Assembly (NCBI GenBank): GCA_910578795.1
Contig: CAJTSD010000020.1
Location: forward strand, 1 to 62,056
Source of the DNA: an uncultured Lachnospiraceae bacterium
GTDB taxonomy: Bacteria; Bacillota; Clostridia; Lachnospirales; Lachnospiraceae
DNA length: 62,056 nt
Direction of reading: 5' to 3'
The notes below the pieces were generated by a model, which was not told the origin of the DNA, made no database searches, and saw nothing but the letters and a program-made list of their open reading frames with translations. A program made the translations under genes and the position numbers. Shown in pieces: positions 19,872 through 29,400 of this stretch. Every line of letters starts with the position of its first letter. Position 1 is the stretch's first letter.

Positions 19872-20215
19872 TTACAATTTATTCACAGATTCTATTTCGT
19901 TATATATAGCAGTTGCTATCTTTTCTACATCATCAATATATGCTTCTACATCATCACGTTCAATATCTATTTTTTCGCCGGTTTCATGCCTGCAGTCAGC
20001 CTGATGTGCAATTTGATTCCTACGCTTAAATAAAGATTTCAACACTGATTTAACTTTCTCATTCATGTAAATTGAGACTTTATTGATGCTATATTATTCG
20101 TAAACCGATTAAAAATATCTTCCAAATCAAATTGTTTCGTACGATTAGGACGTCTGTCACGCGTTTCAATATTGCGTTGCGCAAGGCGAAGATCTCTTTC
20201 TTCTGTATCGGGCAT
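19872..20215 (-). pseudogene. Remnant of a RiboL-PSP-HEPN-type gene, frameshifted and truncated
   Basis: A 50-codon frame (ATG at 20215, AGGAGG seven bases upstream) ends at a TGA that overlaps the ATG of a second, 64-codon frame (20066-19872) in the -1 phase. The second part carries RRNQIAHQADCRHETGEK, the Rx4H catalytic motif and following residues of HEPN ribonuclease-like domains. The first part (RNIETRDRRPNRTKQF) fits upstream sequence of the same family. Intact members are much longer, so this looks like a C-terminal fragment split by a frameshift. Two translationally coupled small proteins are possible but less likely. Confidence 0.6.
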
Positions 20216-20320
20216 TAACATTCCTCCTCTGTTGAAAACTCAAGCGGAGTTTTTTTGCGATTTTTTTGCAAATTCTATGTTTTGAGCATAATTTCGCCTT
20301 AATTCCTGTGTTAAATTGAA

Positions 20321-20361
20321 AAACACCACTCCGCTGCACGTTGCACAGCGGAGTGGTGTTT
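20321..20361. terminator. Terminator after the 3819-aa pectinase gene
   Basis: AAACACCACTCCGCTG (20321-20336) and its exact complement (20346-20361) form a 16-bp stem with a 9-base loop, bounded by A and T tracts. It lies 50 bases past the stop of the giant gene on the minus strand and may also work on the plus strand. Confidence 0.88.
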
Positions 20362-20410
20362 TTATTGGTACGTAAATATTTAAATTTCAGTTCTATGTCT
20401 TTTTGTCATT

Positions 20411-23400
20411 TTAGTACTGTGTCTTTACCCACTGCTCTGCGGTCATGGTAAGTTTTCCTGCTCCTGCATTCGGCATTACAACGGTCTTAAGGCTTTCTGC
20501 GTCATAAGTAGTATAGTTGTCCTTGTATGGCAGGTTTGCCTTAAACTGAGTCACGTCAGTTACAAGTGCATCTGTTTGACCCGTTTCATTTGATTCCGGT
20601 TGAAGCTCTGTCTTTTTGCCATTTATATAATAAACGCTATCGACTGCATTAATATAACCTCTCGGACTGCTGCTATTTCCTGACATCAAAGGGCGTTTGA
20701 TACCGTCTATATAACAGTTTTCCAATAGCATCTGTCCATCGCAGGTTGAAATCGCACCGTTGCTGGTGACTTTTTTCTTTCCATATATTTCACTCGAATC
20801 AAGTATGCAGTTATACTCATGCACTGTACCCCGGCGAAGTCTCGGCAATCTGTCCATAGAATTCTTATAATAGTTGTTCGCAAGTGTTGCCCTGATTACT
20901 TCTGATGTTGTATCATCGTCATCGTGCCCGAACAGATGTGTCTTTTTCTGTCCATACGCGTACGTTCTGACATCTTCCTTGCTCATGCCGTCGTCGTCCC
21001 GCAATTGCTTATAATATGTCGTGTCCGCCTTATGTGTTTCAAGCCAATCTATCTGCGCATCAAAGAACGTATCGTTCTTGCTGCCCGGCAGGAATTCACA
21101 CCACGAAATTGTTACACGCTGATTCGTCTCGCCGCGCTTTATGTCAATAACACCGTCATATGCCTTGTAGAATGTGCAATGGTCAATCCATACGCTGTCT
21201 GACTTGTCATCTATTGACATGTAGTCCCAATCGTTTATATCATAATCTCCAGGCTTCTTGGTTTTACCATCTATTGTACCGCCTTCATCCCACTCCCAAA
21301 ACTCATCAAAAGTAAGATTTCTGAAAATGATATTTTTAGAAGAACCTTCTATAATAATTCCTGCATGCTTTATCATTGCACCATTCTGTGAAAAAATTGT
21401 TACGTTCTTAAAGCCGTTCATCTTGATGCAGGAAACGCCAGTTTCTTTCAGTGTTGGGTGCCATTTCGGCTGCTGCTCTGCTTTGTATGCCCTTACAACA
21501 CTGCTATACGCACCACTTCCATCAAGCACAATACCTAAGTCCGGATTCTCCTTATCGCCAAGATTCAATTCTTCTGCCGTAATCTCAATTACAGTAGCAG
21601 CTCCGGTCTTTGACCGTTCCGCCGCTGTCTTTAAAGCCTTAAGGAATTGTTCCTCGTCAGCTGCCGTATAATATCCTTCATCGCCGTCCTTAAGCGTTCC
21701 GCCGCCTGTAACATTTGCTGTCACCGCGAAGCCTTCCATGTTGTATTTTGCAAGATCCTTGTCGTCATCTCCTCCAGGTGTGTCTTCGCCTACAATCGTC
21801 TTTCCGTCCACGATAAGCTTAATATCCGTAAAGGAAACATCCGCGTTTCTTGATACAAACATACCAACATAAACATACTCTGAATCCACTGCGGTAAGCT
21901 GATAATCAAATCCGCCTGTTAAAGTTCCTTCTGTATCAAAGGTTACCGCATATCCGTCAGAATTGCTTGTAATATTTAAGTCATACGTTCCGCCCTGTAC
22001 AATCTTGCCTGCTGCCAGGTTGCTGCCCTTCTCAAGTTTTCCGCTCTTACGCTTAAAGCAATTCGTCCAGTTTCCATTCTTATCAGCTCCAAGGGAACCT
22101 GCCACTACATAATCACTTGTTATGGCACCGGTAAGCTGAGCTCCCTTTGCACTGTCAATATACATGTCATCTCTAGCCATAAGACCAAACGCTACCTGAT
22201 TCACATCCGCACCTGTCGGGATTGTGTTCAGTTTTGCTTTTGCGGAAATCGAGAAGTTCTGTCCAACCGGCACTTTGTAATAATACATTGCAAATCCGTC
22301 TTCACTGCTTGCGACCTTACTCTTATTCCCTGACGCTTTCAGTCTCATAGAGCCGTCTGTATCCGTACCTACAGAATAGAATGTCATGTCCGTACCTGTT
22401 GTTCCAAATACAGTTCCCTTGAATACGCCGTAATCCTGCCAAAGTTCACTTTGCTTTAAGTTATTATCATATTCCAAAGGTTTGTAATCCGGATTCGGTT
22501 TCAGATCGTTTGCCTCTGTCGGTTCTGCTCCCGTCCAAAAATGATTTGATACGCCTTCAATCTCTTTTGCCTGGATTTCTTTTGCAAGCATATAGGCAAT
22601 CTTTTTTGCTCCGTAAATGTTCAGGTGTGTATTGTCTACACTTGTATCTTTATCAGAGAGCCATGCATGCAGTTTCAGCGTCCCGTCTGCGCCCAGCTCT
22701 GTATACAGATCTTTTGTAAGCGCCGTAAGGTCAACTACCGCTACATTTACTGCTGCACCAAGGTCACGAATCGCTTTTGGATAATCGCCTCCGGGATAAC
22801 CCGTTGCATCCTTTGTAATATGGCAATCCGCATCCGAAAGTGTTCCTGAAGCATTTCTTCTTACAATCGGCGTACAAACGATTGGCGTTGCGCCTGCATC
22901 AAGTGCAATCTTTACATAGTTGTCATACAGGCTCTTTGCAAACGATCCATCTGTTGTATAACTGCCGTTCGGATTTGTATAGCGTTCTGCTTCTGCCTTC
23001 TCGTCATTATGACCAAATCCAATGATCAGCACGTCGCCTGCACCAATGCCTGCTGTCAGTTTTTCATATAAAACTTTTGAATCTTTATCCGTCAAATAGC
23101 TCTTTGAGCTGCGTCCTGACATCGCAAGATTTTCTACTTTATAATATCCTGTTTCATAGTTTTCAATCTGCGTGCCGTATCCGTAACGAGGATAGTAGTA
23201 AGCGTCATTAAACGCACTTACTGTCGAGTCTCCGACAACCCATAGCGTCTTTTCCTGCGTTTCCGTCGGTTTTTCAGGGTTTTCGGGTTCTGTCGAGCTG
23301 CTTTCCTCCGTACTGCTTTCCTCTACGGAGCTTCCTTCCGTGCTTGCTCCTTCCGAACTCTCTTCTGTACTGCCTGTTTCCGTAGAGCTCTCTTCCGTGC

Positions 23401-26400
23401 TGCCGGAGCTTTCCTCTGTGCTGCTTTCCTCGGATGCGCTTCCTTCCGGCCCGAACTGAGGTTTGTCCTTATATGCCTTAATCTTAAACTTAATCGTCTT
23501 TGTACCGTAATAGATACTTTCAGGCGTTCCCTCAATTTTCACTGTTGCCGTGCCAATTCGGTTGTTATTCCGATATGACACGATACGGATATCATCGTCT
23601 TCCACACCCTGAAGTGTTTTCGCGATTTCCGTTGTTGTAAGCGTTACGGAATTTGCACCGTCAAAGTATTTTACAATTCCTGTCCCCACTGTCTTTACAC
23701 CACTGAGCTTTCTTGCCACATGACATGCCAGTTCTGTTTCATTATAGTACTCCGTGTCTCCAGGAATGACCTTGATTGTCGCATTATCAATGATTTCAAT
23801 GTCTTCCAAATCATTTGCCTTAACCTTCACGCCTGCCGCGTCGGTTATCCTTGCCGCATTGATGATTGTCTGCATCTCTTTTATTTTGCTGCCCTTAAGC
23901 TTGGAAACATCCACAACCGCGTTGGCACGTGCATAATAGTTGCCCGGAACTGTTACGATATGTACCGTTTCATTTTTAAAGACATTCCTATATGAGCCTT
24001 TACCTGTCACTTTTACATCAAATTCTTCACCGATTTCGATGTACTTTGACTTGCTTGCTTTACTGTAGGTTACTTTGTAGTCCTTATTCTCTGTAAGAAC
24101 CGCATCGCCGATTGTAATGGTCTTCAGTCTTACACCCCTTGAAGAGTACTCTGCGGGAATCGGATTGTCTGCAGAATCTTTCAAAACGTCCGTAACTACG
24201 TCGGAATCCATCCTCGTAATAGCATATGTTATTTTAATCGTTCCGGAAAGGTTATTAACTCCCTTGATTATTGCTGTCGCCGTACCGATCTTTGCGTTAT
24301 TTTTATAAGTAACCGTATAGTCCTCACGCCATCTGAGTTTTACATTGTCAATCGCCAATGTAAGGTCCTCCAGCGTAATCGGGCTTCCTTTGTATACAAG
24401 CTCTGTTGATGCATCATCCTTTTCTTTTGCAACATAATTCTTTGCCTTTACGCGTCTGATATCAACATTTGACGCCGTAGGCACTTTTATCTTGGAAAGG
24501 TCTGACTTTTTAATACTGAACGTCAGTTCCTTTCTGCCATAATAGTCGCCTGTACCAAGAACAATAACACTTGCTTTTCCTGCATTGACATTGTTCTTGT
24601 ATTCGAAGGTGTAATCATCGCTGTCCAAGCCGTTCAAGCCTTCCACGCGAGGCGTAATGGCTTTGCCTGTATAGACTGCATTCTTTACATCTGTTTTGTT
24701 GAGCCTTAACTTTAATCTCGCAATGTTATTGTTCTTGTTTACGCTTGCCTTTGACAGGATTTCATAGGAAACGGTCTTCTTACCTATAAATCTGCCGAAG
24801 TCCGTATCTACTCCGGTACCTGAGATAATAATCTCCTGTGTTCCTACGGATTTACCGTCGCTGCCCTTTGCAAGCGATACTCTGTAGTGCACGCCTTCTA
24901 TCAGCTGGTGCACGTCTGTTTCGCCGTCCTTATTGATGTAGGTGCAGGTAACGATTACTGCGTACTGCGGCTTATTTGTCGATACAAGGTTCGCTGCCTT
25001 AATTGCAACTCTTTCTGTATCACTGATTGATATATTCTTAACATCTGAAGTAATCTTATCGTCGTCTGGTGTGCCGGGGGTTTCCGATGTGTCAGAGCTT
25101 TCTGGCGTGTCAGAGCTCTCTGGTGTATCCCCACTTTCCGGTGTATCTGCACTTTCCGGTGTGTCACCACTTTCTGGTGTATCTGCACTTTCCGGTGTGT
25201 CAGGCTCTTCCGGCTTTGACTGGTTCGCTTTTTCTCTGATTGCATCAAACATCTTCTGACCGATGTTTTCCCAATATGTAGCTTTTGTTGTATAATCCGT
25301 AAGAATATCGTTCGCAGTCAGTTTTCCCTGTCTGTTTACGCTGAATACTTCTTTTCCTTCCGGAGTTTCACCAAGGACATTCTCAGGCGCTTTCACTACA
25401 GGCGAAATACTCAAATTCATATTCTGAATCACTGCTGCAATCAGTGCTGCCTCAATCATGCCGCCCAGCTTATTGTTATGTGTCTTGTCTCCCTCCGCCA
25501 TAATCTGCTTGCCGTAGGTGTCATTATTATTTCCGTCTGCTGTCCATGCTTCCTCAAACAGATTCTTAGTCAGTTCATATCCGTCAACCAACAGAACCTT
25601 TTCTTCTTCTGCTAATTGCTTCACTGCCGTGACATAAGCATTATTTGATGAAAATGCAGAATCATGGTGTGTCCTGATTTTTCCGTCCGAAGTATAGTAC
25701 AATCTTGCTACCGGTGTCACAAGTACCGGAATTGCACCTTTTTCCTTTGCAACATCTATATACTGCTTCAGGAACCACTTAAATGTTCCCTGACCGCCAT
25801 TCGGATATTCGCCGTTCGCATCCTTAGTTCCTTCTGTCAGTGGATAAACGCCATTTCCATCAGGATCTCCTACCGGAACATAACGATCGGGATATGTATC
25901 CGCACAGTCATTGTGTCCGAACTGAATGAAGAGATAATCGCCTTCTCCGATCTTTTCTCCAATGTCATTGAGCTTGCCTTCATTAATAAAGGTTCTGCAG
26001 CTTCTTCCGCCCTGTGCGTAGTTCTGAACTGTTACTTTTGACGAATCGAAGAAATACTGGATAAATTCGCCCCATGCACCTTCCTTTAATGCCTTTCCGC
26101 TATTATACATTCCGTTTGCGGAATAATCCTTTACCGTGGAATCGCCTGCAAGGAAGATGTTGACGCCATCACCAAGCGTAATATCCGAGCCGCCTGACGG
26201 GTCATCCCAGCCGTCCCTAACAACCTCTTCTACCATGTATTCTGCCGGTGTGCCGACTTTTCCACTGACAGTCTGAGGTGTTACCTTTACTTTTATAAAT
26301 TTGCCAATTGCTGTTTTCTGAATCTGATACGTCTTATCCACAGAAGCAGTTGATTCTTTTACCAATGTTTCTGTGCCATCGCCGTTCTTATCCACAATAT

Positions 26401-29400
26401 ACCATTGGATTATGGACGCATCATTCGCATCGTTTGCTGCACCAAGGGAATATTTTGCCGTCAGTGTATGTCCCGGATATGGCGCATTAATATCGCCATT
26501 ATCTGTAACGCGCAATGCCTCCACAAACTCTACGGTATCTGCTTCCGCCACGTAATAAGTAGGTACCCAGCTGCCAAAATAGTCTTCCGCCTTAACTTTT
26601 GCTGCCTCATCCGCAGTCATTACCTTGCCCTTGCGGCTACTTGTATCAACAGAGGCTCCTGCCACTGTAGTTGTGTTATACTCTTTAAAGTTTGCAGCTT
26701 CCGGCTGATTGCCGCTCATCTCATTCCAGCCTGCAGCAGTAATCATATCCGCATTCTGCAGCTTGGTATTCATAAAGATAACTGCTGCGTCTGCGCCCCA
26801 AGGTCTTCCGAAATACCCCGGTGTTACTGTAAGTTTATTGTGATTGTTTGCTGTAACTGTACAGTTTCTGAACAGATAGCCTTTTGCTCCGCTTGCCCTG
26901 GGTGCGGTAATGTAACCACCCTGGCTGTTAGCGCTATATCCTTTCCAGCTCAGTTCGCAGGCATCAAAGACAATATTGCTTGCCTCACCAAAAATATAGT
27001 CTGTCTGTCCTTCTATTACACAGTTCTTGAAATATGCCTTAACTGCTCCTGTGTATACTGTATCCTGACTGCTATAGAATCCGCAGTTTTTAAATTCTGC
27101 CTCATCGCCTTCCACCGCTATCGCCGCAGCACGCTCCGTAGCGGCTTTGCTTGCCACGTCGGTATTACGTTTTCTCTCAACCTTGAGCGTTTCTCCGGTA
27201 AATTCCACACCGTCGTCAAGCTCTTCATCCGTGATGTAACGGTTAAACGAGTTCTCAAATGTGATTCCCTCTGCGCGGAATGCTTTTGCCGTACTCTTTA
27301 CATATACTGCAACGCCCCATCTGTTGGCAATCTTCTTCTCATATTTATCAAATGCATTTTCAGGATTGTAGTAACCGGTTGAATCAGCACTATAATATTT
27401 ATATCCAATACCATAATACCATGTCAGTAAAACTTCCTTATCTGTATCGTTTACAAAGCTGACATATGGTGTTTTTACTATAATCTGCTCCCTGTAAGTT
27501 CCCGGGGCGATATGAACCGTTACGCGCGAATCGCTTGTCGGCGCAGGATTCATCAATTCACATGCCTCCATGGCTTTGCTTACGGTTTCATAATTATTCG
27601 CCTTGCCTGGATATCCTACATAGATATCAGCAGCATACGCAATTTTATCTTTCGCTGTGGTTGAAACAAACAACAGATCCCTGCTTACTGCAGCACCTTC
27701 CACAATGACATGTGTCTGCGTGCTGAAGTTATTGACAGTTGCCGACGCAAGGTATTCACCGTCCCTGAGTTCAACAGAATACCCCTTACCGTCTGCGTTC
27801 ACAGCTGCTTCATAAACATACTTATCCTCTACATTTGTAAATTTCAGCGCAGTTACCTGTGCAGAATCATCCAGTCCGATAAACGCACCGGTTACTGCAT
27901 ACATCGGTTTTAACTGTACTGTTACCGTCTTATTTGTGTAATCGCTTCCGTCCTCGTTATTTACGCTAGTTGGTTCTTTCACCTCATAATCATTGACGCC
28001 TTCCAGTGCAAAAGTATATGCAACATCCGGCTGCAAAGTCGTTTCAAAGGTTATCTTATTACCTGTTTGCGTAATTGTAACATCGGTATCCTCTGCCTCG
28101 GAATCCTTATCCGCAACCATTGTCATTGCAAGCTTAGAAGTATCATAGCCTTCTGCAAATCCGACAATCTCACCGGAATAAGTGTAGACGGTCTGCGTTA
28201 CAACCTTAAGCGTTATACCGCTCTTTCCTGTCTTGTATTCTTCGTCCTTTGTTTCAAAGTTCTTGGTTGCGGAATCAAAGCCGTATCCCATTGCGCCGGA
28301 CAATACTGCCCTGTATTCAAATCCGGGTGTAAGAATTGCCTTAAAATTACCGCTTGCATCCACTTCCGCTTCTGTTTCTGTCTTAGTTGTCAGATTCTTG
28401 AACTTTACAACGGCATTGGCAACTGCATCCTTATGACCGTCGTAGTCAATCGTACCGCTTACTGCAATCGCTGGCACTCTCACAAACCTGTGGTACATCG
28501 GTTTTCCGGCTCCATCTGCCCATACCTTGTAAGTACCTGTCTTCTCTGCAACAAACACACATTTTTGAAATACTCCTGACGCTATTGTCACAGAATCACT
28601 TTGACCTTCTGCTCCGCCCTGACCTTCAAAAATGAAATTGATGTCACCGTTCTGAGCGCTGCCCATGTATGCGATAAGCTTATCCCCTGCCTGCATTTTA
28701 ACTGTCACGTATCTTCTAGTAGCGCCGCCTGTACCATTACAGTACCATGCGCCTGCGGGCTCAAAGTCCTCATATTTATACTGGGCATTTCCATATGATC
28801 CGGCATTATAATCGCTCAATGCCCCTACAGTGGTATATAATCTGTCTCCGCTGTTGTAAACCATTGTTAAATCGCCGAACGCCGTAGTGCCTCCCTTATA
28901 TTGACCCTTTTTATCTCCAGTATTAACAATTTCCTTTAATCCATCTGCAGTAATATTGTTGTTGTATTCAAAGGTATCTGTATTATCCTGCGCCAATGCG
29001 CCGAAATCCCATACGTCGATATTGCGTGAGCCTGCCTCAACCTCGCCTGGGTATTCTACCGCAACAGAATGAATCCAAGAGCCTCCACCAAAGGTCAAAG
29101 TAAGCTCTCCTGTTGCACCTAATACGGTAAATTTTTTACGGTTTTTCCCCGTGTTTGGTTCCTCTTCCACTATATCACTGGTTTTACCTGAAGAAGCTTC
29201 CATAGTCACACTTTCACCACTGCCAAAGCAACATGATGTTACAGTGATATTTGCCTTTTCCTTCAGGTTAAGTGTCATTGTTGCGCCGTCAGAGAACTGA
29301 CATCCATGCGAGTTGCCTTCATGATTAAAACCATTAAAAGTAAAACCATCAACTACTAACGTTTTATAATCCGTTCCAAAATCATATGTCCCTTCCGCAA

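Noticed and set aside
25088..25205. CRISPR-like direct repeats
   Set aside because: Units of 18 bp follow each other without spacers and encode a regular TPESxD linker inside a gene.
26405..27382. Plus-strand frame of 325 codons inside the giant pectinase gene
   Set aside because: It lies antisense to the CE8 domain, is Cys-rich in a patternless way and matches no family; the minus frame has intact catalytic motifs.
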